From contig NZ_JADLQL010000001.1 of the NCBI RefSeq assembly GCF_015477805.1, positions 1 to 64,000 of the forward strand: a stretch of DNA of 64,000 bases. Reading direction: 5' to 3'. Source of the stretch: Nocardia flavorosea (GTDB lineage Bacteria > Actinomycetota > Actinomycetes > Mycobacteriales > Mycobacteriaceae). The notes under the pieces were generated by a model, which saw only the letters and a program-made list of their open reading frames with translations, was not told where the DNA came from and ran no database searches. Below are positions 25,889 through 33,778 of this stretch, piece after piece. The position numbers and the translations under genes were made by a program. Every line of letters starts with the position of its first letter. The stretch's first letter is position 1.

Positions 25889-27214
25889 TCACGAATGGCT
25901 TCCCAGCGGCTCCAGCGAGTACAGGCTAGAAGTCGAAGTGCGGTCCGGGACGACATCGCCGCGGTGGATGGGCCGGGCCTGGTTACGCGACCGGCCGATC
26001 GGTTGCTGCCGGTGCGGGCATACCGACTCGTACGGAGATCTGATGGGACAGGACGGCCATCGCGAAGACACCCACCCCACGGCCGCTACTGCGCCGAATC
26101 CTTCCGTCGCGAAATCGGCGAATGCGTTCAGCACGGTGAATATCAGCGCCGCGACGCGCAATGTCTGCAGTGGCCAAAGTGGACCCGTGCGGCGATAACA
26201 GACCGCCGCCGGAGCCGCTGTAGAGAACGTCAGGCAGGCGCTGAGGAAGAGGATCAGTTCGGCGATACCCATCCGGTCCAGGTCGATAACGGTGTCGGCG
26301 GTCCGCAGGGTCAGCCCACCGGTCAGCAATGCGACGACCCCGGTGATCACCCCCGCCGCCGAGGCCGCGACCAGCACCCAGCCGATGATCGGCACCCATC
26401 GTGGGCTCCGCAAGAAGCCGGGAACCAGGCGTGGCGCGAATTGCTGGACCGAATACAGCCGGTCCACCCGATGTTCGGCCGCGTCCAGCAGCAGCCGGAT
26501 ACCGTGGACGGCCCGCGGATCGGCGCCTCCCGTCGCGGCGCGGTCCAGCATCGCGCGGGCCGCGCCGCGCCGGTGCGCGGGTAATCCGCCGGCCATCCCG
26601 GTCGCTGCGATCGCCGCGGCATTGGCAAGGTATTCGTCCACCGTCGGCGCCCGCACGACCCGCACCAGCCGGTTGGCGACCAGGATCACGAGCACCATTA
26701 CATACATGATCTCGGCGGCGGGACCATAGAAGTAGTCGTTGTCGGCGGTGACGAATTTGCCGACTTCGTCGAGGAACAAACCGAACCCGATACCGCCGAT
26801 CACCACAGTGATGGTCCGCGCGGTGAAACCGAGCAGAAGCCAGCCCATCAGCAGCGCTACCATCATGGCGGCACCACCGTACAGGGCGTGCGCAATATGC
26901 AGTGAACCACCGCCGACCTGCGGATAATCGGTGAGTGCGAGATAGGCACGAGTCACCAGGATGGTGGTGATCGCAATGATCAGGAATGTTTCGGCGGCCG
27001 CGTTGCCGTAGACATTGCGCACGAACCTCGTGCGTCGCCCGGTGGCACGGGGCGCGGGCAGTTCGTTCACGGCACCGTCCGGTTCGTCGACCGGCGCTGC
27101 GCGGTTTATCTGATGCCCGTTGTCCCGAACCACTGCCTGCCCCTGCCGTCGGACCTCGTGGTGAGCACTCCGGCATATGCGCCGGAAGGTGACCATAACT
27201 CGGTACCGGGGCAA
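25889..27214 (-). CDS. Polytopic membrane protein, unknown function
   Basis: The frame has up to 441 residues; GTG at 27070 (NELPAPRATGRRTRFVRNVY) is a likely alternative start. Seven hydrophobic helices are visible, for example ETFLIIAITTILVTRAYLAL, YGGAAMMVALLMGWLLLGF, TVVIGGIGFGLFLDEVGKFV, IMYVMVLVILVANRLVRVV and IIGWVLVAASAAGVITGVVA. A soluble loop of about 90 residues between helices 4 and 5 contains an Arg/Ala-rich helix (RRGAARAMLDRAATGGADPR). The motif FLDEVGKFVTADND resembles the membrane-embedded acidic region of other actinobacterial membrane proteins of unknown role. The C-terminal 40 residues may be non-native extension. Confidence 0.7.
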   Translation of the reverse strand: MPRYRVMVTFRRICRSAHHEVRRQGQAVVRDNGHQINRAAPVDEPDGAVNELPAPRATGRRTRFVRNVYGNAAAETFLIIAITTILVTRAYLALTDYPQVGGGSLHIAHALYGGAAMMVALLMGWLLLGFTARTITVVIGGIGFGLFLDEVGKFVTADNDYFYGPAAEIMYVMVLVILVANRLVRVVRAPTVDEYLANAAAIAATGMAGGLPAHRRGAARAMLDRAATGGADPRAVHGIRLLLDAAEHRVDRLYSVQQFAPRLVPGFLRSPRWVPIIGWVLVAASAAGVITGVVALLTGGLTLRTADTVIDLDRMGIAELILFLSACLTFSTAAPAAVCYRRTGPLWPLQTLRVAALIFTVLNAFADFATEGFGAVAAVGWVSSRWPSCPIRSPYESVCPHRQQPIGRSRNQARPIHRGDVVPDRTSTSSLYSLEPLGSHS

Positions 27215-27808
27215 AATCGGGTAGCCACTTTCGGTGGTGTGCGGTCGGCCGGGGCATCGTGCGCAACGTCGCGCCCACGCCGGAGACGATGTGGGAGACC
27301 TTTATCTCGCCGGCATACGGACCGCCCGCGGCTACCGCGTCCGCCCCGGCCGTACCGCGGAACGCATCCGTTCACCGTCGGAAAACGCGTGTACCGCACC
27401 GGCGATCACGCCCGCCGCGCCTCGTGCACGAGACGCCGCCGCGGTTTCACGGCCGGGCCGTGGACCGCAGCCTCCGGCCGAGCCGGCCTTGCCGCGACGG
27501 TACGAAGCGGCCGGCGACGAGCGGTGCCACCTGCGGCACCACGGGTTACCTCGGGGCCGCAGGCGAGGGTGCGCCGCCGGGCGCTATCTCTGCGCATGTC
27601 CGACTCCCGGCGGCCACACCGCCGACGGTGAAGCAGTGCCGTCCACCTCCGCTGTGCCGAACACCGTCCTACAACTGCCCGCGGCCCCAGTCGGCATCTC
27701 TTGCCGTCGAAGGGGCGACCACGGTCACGGACCGGACGGTTCTCACCGGTCGAGCCTCGCAGGCGCTACGGACCGGCGTTTTCGGCGGCTGAACGGGGTG
27801 GCCCCGGT
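27215..27808. other. Intergenic stretch, no convincing gene
   Basis: Six hundred bases lie between the thiolase stop and the membrane-protein start. Both neighbours are on the minus strand. Open frames here are Arg/Pro-rich, cross neighbouring genes or lack starts, as expected of chance frames in high-GC DNA. The promoter of the membrane protein should lie at its left end. I saw no hairpin or repeat worth reporting. Confidence 0.5.
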
Positions 27809-29011
27809 TCAGCGGGTGGCGATGATCGCCGAACCGTGGCCGAAGAGGCCCTGGTTCACCGCGATACCCGTCCGGGCATTTTCCACCTGGCGGCCGTCGG
27901 CTTCGCCGCGCAGCTGCCAGGTGAGCTCGCAGACCTGCGCGATGGCCTGCGCGGGAATGGCTTCGCCGAAGCAGGCCAGTCCACCGCTGGGGTTGACCGG
28001 TATCCGCCCGCCCAAGGTGGTGGCGCCGCTGCGCAGCAGCTCCTCCGCACCGCCGATCTCGCAGAGCCCGATGTCCTCGTACCAGTCCAGTTCCAATGCG
28101 GTGGACAGGTCGTACACTTCGGCGAGCGACAGATCGGCAGGACCGATCCCGGCTTCCTCGTACGCGGCGTGTGCGACGGCGGAACGGAATTCGCGCGGTG
28201 GCGGCTGGACGGCCACGGCGGAATCCGTCGCGAAATCCGGCAGGTCGATCACGGTTTTCGGGAATGTCGGCGTCACCGTCGACAGTGCCCGGATCCGGAC
28301 CGGGTCGGTGACACCGTGGCGGCGCGCGTATTCCATCGATGTCAGCACGAGTGCCGCGCCGCCGTCACTGGTGGCGCAGATGTCCAGCAGGCGCAGCGGG
28401 TCCGAGACGACCGCCGAGGCCGCGACCTCTTCGGCCGAGACCTCCTTTCGGTACCGGGCATACGGGTTGTTCAGGCCGTGCTTGGCGTTCTTCACCTTGA
28501 CCGCGGCGAAATCGTCGAGCGTGGCGCCGTGCAACGCCATCCGCCGGCGGGCGTACAGCGCGAAATAGATGGGGTTGGTCGCGCCGAGCAGATGGAAACG
28601 CAACCAGTCGGGATCGTCGCGGCGTTCCCCGCCGACCGGCTGGAAGAATCCTTTCGGGGTGGCGTCCGCGCCCACCACCAGCGCTACATCGCACAACCCG
28701 GCCAGAATCTGGGCGCGCGCGTTGGCAACGGCCTGGGCACCCGACGCGCAGGCGGCGTAGCTACTGGAGATCCGCGCCCCGGACCAGCCCAGCGCCTGGG
28801 CGAACGTCGCACCGGAGACGAACCCGGGGTATCCGTTGCGGATGGTGTCGGCGCCGGCGATATAGCCGACGTCGCGGTGGTCCACGCCCGCATCGGCCAG
28901 CGCCGCCCGTGCCGCGACCAGACCGTACTCGACGAAGTTACGTCCCCATTTGCCCCACTGGTGCATACCCGCACCGAGAACGGCGATATCGCGGTCATTC
29001 GACTCAGGCAT
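27809..29011 (-). CDS. Thiolase-like lipid-transfer (SCP-x/Ltp) protein
   Basis: The product is 400 residues, the length of the actinobacterial Ltp thiolases. The nucleophilic Cys is C88 in SSSYAACASGAQAVANARAQ. The later part reads AEVYDLSTALELDWYEDIGL, NPSGGLACFGEAIPAQAIAQ and NQGLFGHGSAIIATR. The GHP His motif of ordinary degradative thiolases is replaced by GEA, as in Ltp-type proteins associated with steroid or branched-chain degradation. It probably cleaves a beta-keto or aldol CoA intermediate together with the DUF35 protein. The two genes overlap by 8 bp, and a KstR-like box precedes the pair. Confidence 0.85.
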   Translation of the reverse strand: MPESNDRDIAVLGAGMHQWGKWGRNFVEYGLVAARAALADAGVDHRDVGYIAGADTIRNGYPGFVSGATFAQALGWSGARISSSYAACASGAQAVANARAQILAGLCDVALVVGADATPKGFFQPVGGERRDDPDWLRFHLLGATNPIYFALYARRRMALHGATLDDFAAVKVKNAKHGLNNPYARYRKEVSAEEVAASAVVSDPLRLLDICATSDGGAALVLTSMEYARRHGVTDPVRIRALSTVTPTFPKTVIDLPDFATDSAVAVQPPPREFRSAVAHAAYEEAGIGPADLSLAEVYDLSTALELDWYEDIGLCEIGGAEELLRSGATTLGGRIPVNPSGGLACFGEAIPAQAIAQVCELTWQLRGEADGRQVENARTGIAVNQGLFGHGSAIIATR

Positions 29012-29450
29012 CGACCGGCCTCCACATCCACACCGTATGCTCCGCTTCCTCGTCTTCGTACAGCACGCCGAGGGTCAATTCGACCGGCATGCCGACGGCC
29101 AGATCGTCCACCGTGAGACCACGCACCACCTGCCCGAGAATCACCATCTGCTCGACCTCCAGTTCCACCGCCGCGACGACGTACGGCTCGAACGGTTCGG
29201 GCGAGACATACGGCGGTGGCGGCTTGTACCGGGCGTCCGCATACGACCAGATCCGGCCGCGCGTGGAGAACAGGTACTCGGCGAGTTCGGAGCCGTCCTT
29301 CGGGCCGGTGCACTGCGGGTTCCGGCAGGCCAGCGTGTTCCGTGGGAAGTACGGCGTGCCGCAGGTGGTGCAGCGACTTCCCTTCAAGCGCACCGTGCCG
29401 TCATCCGCGGTGAACCAGTCGGCCACGGCGGGGCGTTGTTCTTTCTGCAC
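29004..29450 (-). CDS. DUF35/OB-fold zinc-ribbon partner of thiolase
   Basis: The product is 148 residues from GTG at 29450 (QKEQRPAVADWFTADDGTVR). An N-terminal rubredoxin-like zinc ribbon has C27, C30, C42 and C47 (CTTCG ... CRNPQC), followed by an OB fold (GRIWSYADARYKPPPPYVSP, VEQMVILGQVVRGLTVDDL). In steroid side-chain degradation, DUF35 proteins form a complex with an Ltp aldolase/thiolase and stabilise the acyl-CoA. Gene overlap with the thiolase supports a physical partnership. It is divergent from the EF-G-like relic. Confidence 0.88.
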   Translation of the reverse strand: MQKEQRPAVADWFTADDGTVRLKGSRCTTCGTPYFPRNTLACRNPQCTGPKDGSELAEYLFSTRGRIWSYADARYKPPPPYVSPEPFEPYVVAAVELEVEQMVILGQVVRGLTVDDLAVGMPVELTLGVLYEDEEAEHTVWMWRPVDA

Positions 29451-29464
29451 AAACCCGACCGTAT

Positions 29465-29478
29465 AGGAACACGTTCTA
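29465..29478. promoter_or_regulatory. KstR-like operator
   Basis: AGGAACACGTTCTA matches the KstR consensus TnnAACnnGTTnnA at every fixed position except the first. It lies 15-28 bp upstream of the DUF35 start codon, where a repressor would block the promoter. KstR controls cholesterol catabolism in mycobacteria and rhodococci. Binding is inferred from the motif. Confidence 0.5.
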
Positions 29479-29580
29479 CTTTGGGTTCGAAACCCACTCC
29501 ATGGGAGTGCGACCGAAGGTACGGTGAGGCCGGATCGGGAGGTAACGGCCTTCTCGAGTCGATCTGGAGTACCACACACG

Positions 29581-30369
29581 ATGGGCAGCGAAGTCATCGA
29601 ACCGCAGTCGATCCGCAACGTCACGGTCGTCGGGGATCCCGATGCGACCACACGAGTCGTGCACCGCCTGCTCCGCGATCTCACCCGGACCGGGACCGGC
29701 GTGCCGGGCACGGTCCACTGGACCACCGACCGCACCGAGCACACGATCCGTCTCGCCGAGTTGTCGAGCCAGGCCCCCATCGCTGTCCTGGAACGGTCCA
29801 TCCGGGTTGCCGACGGTCTGATAGCGGTCCTGGACGCCGCCGCGAAACGCGACTCACGCCTCGAGACGGCGCTGCGCATCGCCGACGATCACCAGGTCGC
29901 CCGGCTGTGCCTGGTGACCGGCCTCGACGATCCCGTTGCCGACTTCGGCCGCTGCGTCCGGATGGTCGCGGACGCGCACGGGGCCGCTCCGGTGGCGCTG
30001 CAGATCCCGCACGGCACCGGCACCGGTTTCGACGGTGCCGTCGATCTGATCTCGATGCGGGAGTCCGGCCGGCAGGCCCCCGGCACTGCCGGCGACCGAC
30101 CGAATATCGCGGGGGAGTGGTACCGCGACCTCGTGGACACTGTCACGGATCCGGACGACAGATATTCCGGCGGCGTTCCCGGAGTGTGGACGATCCCGGC
30201 CGGCCGATTGCACGACCGCCTCCGCTACCTCGCCCGTATCGGCGATATCGTCCCGGTCCTGTGCGATACGACGCCGCGGCGGCATATCGCCCCGATTCTG
30301 GACGCCATCGTCCGCTACCTGCCATCACCGCTGCATGTCTGCCAGCCGGAACACGTCCTCGACTATTGA
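29581..30369 (+). CDS. EF-G domain-I-only protein with no GTPase motifs
   Basis: The product is 262 residues from ATG at 29581. It aligns along the whole G domain of translation factor EF-G and then stops where domain II would begin. Matching blocks are IRNVTVVGDPDATTRVVHRL, VLERSIRVADGLIAVLDAAA, ETALRIADDHQVARLCLVTG, DFGRCVRMVADAHGAAPVAL, FDGAVDLISM, DIVPVLCDTT and ILDAIVRYLPSPL. All nucleotide motifs are lost: the P-loop AHIDAGKTT is GDPDATT (Gly-Lys deleted), DTPGH is absent, NKMD is TGLD, and the SA(L/F)K region is DTTPR. It is likely a pseudo-GTPase that binds a partner rather than GTP. It lies divergent from the DUF35-thiolase operon. Confidence 0.8.
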   Translation: MGSEVIEPQSIRNVTVVGDPDATTRVVHRLLRDLTRTGTGVPGTVHWTTDRTEHTIRLAELSSQAPIAVLERSIRVADGLIAVLDAAAKRDSRLETALRIADDHQVARLCLVTGLDDPVADFGRCVRMVADAHGAAPVALQIPHGTGTGFDGAVDLISMRESGRQAPGTAGDRPNIAGEWYRDLVDTVTDPDDRYSGGVPGVWTIPAGRLHDRLRYLARIGDIVPVLCDTTPRRHIAPILDAIVRYLPSPLHVCQPEHVLDY

Positions 30370-30629
30370 CGGCGTCGCCGCTGAGCAGCTGTTGCGACCC
30401 TCCGGCGCCTGCACTGCGGCCACGGTAACGAACGACCGTCTGCTCGGGCAGTCGGACGCCCGCGTATTCCTGTGTCCGTGGCTTCGACCATTACGCGCCC
30501 GGGGTCGCTGTGCGATCGAAGGCGCGCCGGACTCACTCCTCGGCGAACTTTGGTGCGCGGATCGGCGACCGCGGACCTTGCCGGCGGCTGTGTGCGCCGT
30601 GCCGAGCGCGACCTTCGAGATGGGGCCGG

Positions 30630-31430
30630 CTACACCGGCTTGCGGCCGACTGCCGCGTACAAGGGCAGGATGCGGTCGTAGGCGGCGGGCTGGTCCATCC
30701 GCGGCCGCCATCGGTGCAGCGGGACAATTCCCGGCTCGGCCATTTCGAGACCGGTGAAGAACCGCTCGAATTCGTCGCGGCTGCGCGGCTGCATGGCGAT
30801 TCCGCTCTGGGTATAGGTCGCGACGGTGCCTGCGACGCCCTCGGGGTCGATCTCGGCGGTCAGATGCGTCATCGCCAGGTAGCTGCCCGGGGCCAGTGCG
30901 CCCAGCAGGGTTGCGACGGCAGCGTAGATCGCGTCACCCGGAACGAAGTGGGCGATCGCGATGAGGCTCAACGCGGTCGGTACGTTCGGGTCGAGGGTGT
31001 CGGTCAGCGCGGGCGCGGACAGAATCGATTCCGGTTCGGTGAGATCGGCGTTGATGTAGCCGGTGCGGCCTTCCGAGGTGCCGGTCATGAGTGCTCGCGC
31101 GTGCGCGAGGACCAGTGGATCGTTGTCCACGTACACGATCCGCGCGGCCGAGTTCACCTCCTGGACGACCTGATGCAGATTCGGGGCGGTCGGAATCCCC
31201 GTGCCGATATCGAGGAACTGCCCGATCCCCGTCTCGGCCGCGAACCGCGCGGCCCGGTGCATGAAGTCTCGATTGGCCCGTGCGACCTTTCGGGCATTGG
31301 GAACCGCCTGTTCCACCTTGGCCGCGGCTTCCTGATCGGCTGGATAGTTGTCCTTGCCGCCGAGCAGGTAATCGTAGATCCGGGCGCTGTGCGGCTTGTC
31401 GGTTTGCAGATCCAACGACTTTCCCGCCAC
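30630..31430 (-). CDS. SAM-dependent methyltransferase, DUF574 type
   Basis: The product is 266 residues from GTG at 31430. It shows the DUF574 (Methyltransf_19) pattern: PHSARIYDYLLGGKDNYPAD, RDFMHRAARFAAETGIGQFL, the SAM-binding loop DIGTGIPTAPNLHQVVQ, VYVDNDPLVLAHARALM, DLTEPESIL and LIAIAHFVPGD. The family is expanded in actinomycetes, often beside regulators or P450 genes, and its methyl acceptors are unknown. It stands alone here, convergent with the EF-G-like gene. Confidence 0.87.
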   Translation of the reverse strand: MAGKSLDLQTDKPHSARIYDYLLGGKDNYPADQEAAAKVEQAVPNARKVARANRDFMHRAARFAAETGIGQFLDIGTGIPTAPNLHQVVQEVNSAARIVYVDNDPLVLAHARALMTGTSEGRTGYINADLTEPESILSAPALTDTLDPNVPTALSLIAIAHFVPGDAIYAAVATLLGALAPGSYLAMTHLTAEIDPEGVAGTVATYTQSGIAMQPRSRDEFERFFTGLEMAEPGIVPLHRWRPRMDQPAAYDRILPLYAAVGRKPV

Positions 31431-31621
31431 AGCAGACTCCGATCCGAGAACAACACCGGTACAACACTGTCGACGATATCGCCGCTTCGCACACGGCCGC
31501 ATGTGAGGTGTGGAGATCGGTGCATACCAAGTGGATTCGTCGCCGATACGACGGCGCGCAGCAACCCCTCTGCGCGGCGGGCCCGGTGGCGCTGTCCGTT
31601 TGCTGCGGATAGCTTCAATGG

Positions 31622-32422
31622 GTGCAGGACCACCTCGACGACCTCCGATTCGCCCATGTCCTCGCGGATTCCGCCGCCGCGGCGAGCATGGACCGCTTCA
31701 AGGCCCTCGACCTCGTGGTCGAATCGAAGCCGGATCTGGATTCGGTGCGCGAAGCCGCGACCGAGGTGGAGAAGCTCATTCGCGGGCAGTTGCAGCGGGC
31801 CCGGCCCCGCGATGCCGTTCTCGGCGCGGGGGAGGGGCTGGCGGGCACCGGGCCGCGCTGCTGGGTGGTCGACGCCATCGACGGTCTGGAGAACTACGCG
31901 CGCGGTGTACCGGTATGGGCCACGCAGATTTCCCTGATCGAAGCGTCGGAGGTCGGTTACCGGCCGGTGGCGGGGGTCGTCTCCGCCCCCGCGCTCGGCC
32001 GCCGGTGGTGGGCAGCGCAAGACCACGGTGCCTTCACCGGCCGCAACCTGTCTTCCGCCACTCGCATGCACGTCTCGGGTGTTTCGGCGTTGCCGGACGC
32101 GTCGTTCGCGTATTCCACCCTCGCGGGTTGGGAAGAGCGAGGCAGACTGGGTGGTCTGCTGGCGCTGTCCCGGGAGGTATGGCGCACGCGCGCGTACGGC
32201 GACTTCTGGCCCTACATGATGGTCGCCGAAGGTGTGGTCGATATCTGCGCCGATCCGGACCTTTCACCGCTGGAGATGGCCGCGCACGCCGTTATCGTCA
32301 CCGAAGCCGGGGGCGTCTTCACCGGGCTCGACGGTAGCCCCGGACCGCTCGGGGACAGCGCGGCCGCGTCGAACGGCCTGCTGCACCACGAGTTGCTCGG
32401 ATACCTGAGCCAGAGTTGTTGA
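31622..32422 (+). CDS. Histidinol-phosphatase/IMPase paralogue with lost metal ligands
   Basis: The product is 266 residues from GTG at 31622 and is colinear with actinobacterial HisN, for example ARGVPVWATQISLIE, VVSAPALGRRWWAAQ, VWRTRAYGDFWPYMMVAEG and VVTEAGG-like VIVTEAGGVF. Metal-site residues are altered. The TDAD stretch is EAAT, the GEE loop is GAGE (E to A69 and G70), DPIDGT is DAIDGL (D84 and D87 kept), and the distal WD is LE (E218). Phosphatase activity with Mg is doubtful, so it may be a regulatory or pseudoenzyme paralogue. It starts 191 bp from the divergent methyltransferase. Confidence 0.82.
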   Translation: MQDHLDDLRFAHVLADSAAAASMDRFKALDLVVESKPDLDSVREAATEVEKLIRGQLQRARPRDAVLGAGEGLAGTGPRCWVVDAIDGLENYARGVPVWATQISLIEASEVGYRPVAGVVSAPALGRRWWAAQDHGAFTGRNLSSATRMHVSGVSALPDASFAYSTLAGWEERGRLGGLLALSREVWRTRAYGDFWPYMMVAEGVVDICADPDLSPLEMAAHAVIVTEAGGVFTGLDGSPGPLGDSAAASNGLLHHELLGYLSQSC

Positions 32423-32498
32423 CGGGGCCCGGTATCGGTGGGCCGGCCGCCCGCAGGCGGTGCTGTCCGGCGTGACTCGCACCGGCCGTGGCGCGGAC

Positions 32499-33428
32499 TC
32501 ACCGGTCGTGGCGCGGATTCACCGAGTGGCCGTGCCTGACGCTGTCCCGGCTTCCCGCCGTATGTGCGAGGACGGCTGCCGCGACTTCCTCGTGTACCTG
32601 CGGCGGCAGTGTATGGCCCATACCGGCGACGATTCGAAGCTGTGCCCCTGGTATCAGCTCGGCGATCACCGCGCCGTGACCTGGTTTAACCGGTTCGTGG
32701 CTGCCTTCGATGACCAGTGTGGGGGCTTTGATCCGGGGAAGTGCACCGGTCGGTTCGAAGTCCGGGTGAGCGGCCGCGGCCAGCCGGTGGTTGGTGGCCG
32801 CCGCGAGGTCGCGAGCCCGGTCGTAGATCCGTTCCTGCAGTTCGCGTGCTGCCGTCTCGTCGAACGGCAGGCCGGTGCCGTGCAGCAGGCGCTGTTCGGC
32901 GACCATGCCGTCGATGCCGGTGGCGCGGTCCTGCGGGGGTGGTGCCGCCATGAGATCGCGGTAGAAGGCGACGAATTCGGGTGCCGGTTCGGGCAGGCTG
33001 CCCGGAGGCTGGGGTTCGCCGAGTAGAGCGCGCATGAGTACCGAGCCTTCGTGGCCCCCGAGCGGTGAGGAGCCGATCACCGTCAGTGAACGCACCCGTT
33101 CCGGCCGTTGCACCGCGACGAACTGGGCGAGCAGGCCGCCCGCCGAATGCCCCACCAGATGAGCGCTTTCGAGGCCGTGTGCGTCCAGTACCCGATAGAC
33201 ATCGTTCTTGATGTCTTCCCAGGTATAGGGCCGGGCCGCGAAATCGACGGTATCCGACATCCCGGTGTCGCGATGGTCGTACCGGATCACGCGGCGGCCG
33301 CCGGCGACGAGGCGCTCGATGAACTCCTCCGGCCACAGGATGCCCTGCGACATCGATCCCATGATCAGCAGGATCGGCGTATCCGTCGCGGCGCCGAACT
33401 CCTCGCTCCAGATCTTCACATCACGCAT
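32499..33428 (-). CDS. Alpha/beta hydrolase
   Basis: The product is 309 residues. The alpha/beta-hydrolase fold is complete: an oxyanion region near LLIMGSMSQGILWPEEFIER, the strand-helix VIRYDHRDTGMSD, the nucleophile elbow HLVGHSAGGLLAQ (Ser), a cap region, TLVIEGSHEPV with the acid, and GMGHTLP with the His. It resembles methylesterase-type hydrolases of the RdmC group. The last 20 residues are poorly conserved. The substrate is unknown. It follows a 42-residue peptide gene on the same strand, with which it may share a promoter. Confidence 0.85.
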   Translation of the reverse strand: MRDVKIWSEEFGAATDTPILLIMGSMSQGILWPEEFIERLVAGGRRVIRYDHRDTGMSDTVDFAARPYTWEDIKNDVYRVLDAHGLESAHLVGHSAGGLLAQFVAVQRPERVRSLTVIGSSPLGGHEGSVLMRALLGEPQPPGSLPEPAPEFVAFYRDLMAAPPPQDRATGIDGMVAEQRLLHGTGLPFDETAARELQERIYDRARDLAAATNHRLAAAAHPDFEPTGALPRIKAPTLVIEGSHEPVKPGHGAVIAELIPGAQLRIVAGMGHTLPPQVHEEVAAAVLAHTAGSRDSVRHGHSVNPRHDR

Positions 33429-33529
33429 ATCGTCTCCTCTGTGGCGCTACCGGGCGCCGATCGTGTTCCGGTGTTCCGATCCGGCCGCTTCGCCGGCGCC
33501 GGTGTAGTGCCGGCGGCTCGGATGTGGGG

Positions 33530-33658
33530 CTAGCGGCCGCCGCGCCTGCTGTGGCGCGGCAGGGCCTTCTTGACGATTGCCGCGCGCGGTGGTGCCGGCC
33601 GGGCGGCGAGACGCTGCTGATCGGCCGGAACGGGGAAGGTGCCGTGGAGCTTTCGCAT
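33530..33658 (-). CDS. 42-residue basic peptide (putative small gene)
   Basis: The minus strand encodes 42 residues from ATG at 33658 to TAG at 33530: MRKLHGTFPVPADQQRLAAR, then PAPPRAAIVKKALP and a basic Arg/Gly tail. A ribosome-binding sequence AAAGGCGG lies at the right distance before the ATG. The frame ends with a normal stop. The peptide is strongly basic, with no membrane helix or signal. It lies between the hydrolase and the TetR gene, divergent from the latter and facing its palindromic sites. It is novel to me; expression is not shown. Confidence 0.45.
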   Translation of the reverse strand: MRKLHGTFPVPADQQRLAARPAPPRAAIVKKALPRHSRRGGR

Positions 33659-33735
33659 ATCGGTTCCGCCTTTCGACGAGGACGGTGGAATTCGAGAGAG
33701 TCGGGGCGGTGACCCGCTGCTCCTTACCGCCTCGC

Positions 33736-33778
33736 TTGTAGTACTCTGGATGAAGTGATTTGAACTGTAGTACTACAG
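33736..33778. promoter_or_regulatory. Two AGTACT-centred TetR operators
   Basis: CTGTAGTACTACAG at 33765-33778 is a perfect 14-bp palindrome ending directly at the TetR start codon. A related site, TTGTAGTACTCTGG, lies at 33736-33749, with its AGTACT core exactly 29 bp away. Two sites between divergent genes fit an autoregulating TetR that also controls the peptide and hydrolase genes. Confidence 0.6.

Noticed and set aside
27234..28568. Plus-strand frame of about 444 codons crossing the thiolase gene and its upstream gap
   Set aside because: It has no domain, crosses a well-supported minus-strand gene and has low-complexity composition.
29482..29496. TGGGTTCGAAACCCA, which looks like a tRNA T-arm
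   Set aside because: No acceptor, D or anticodon stems can be placed around it, and it lies in a divergent promoter with other small inverted repeats.
30510..31937. Plus-strand frame of about 475 codons opposite the DUF574 methyltransferase
   Set aside because: The minus strand has the complete methyltransferase; the plus frame has no recognisable domain and runs out of frame into the phosphatase gene.
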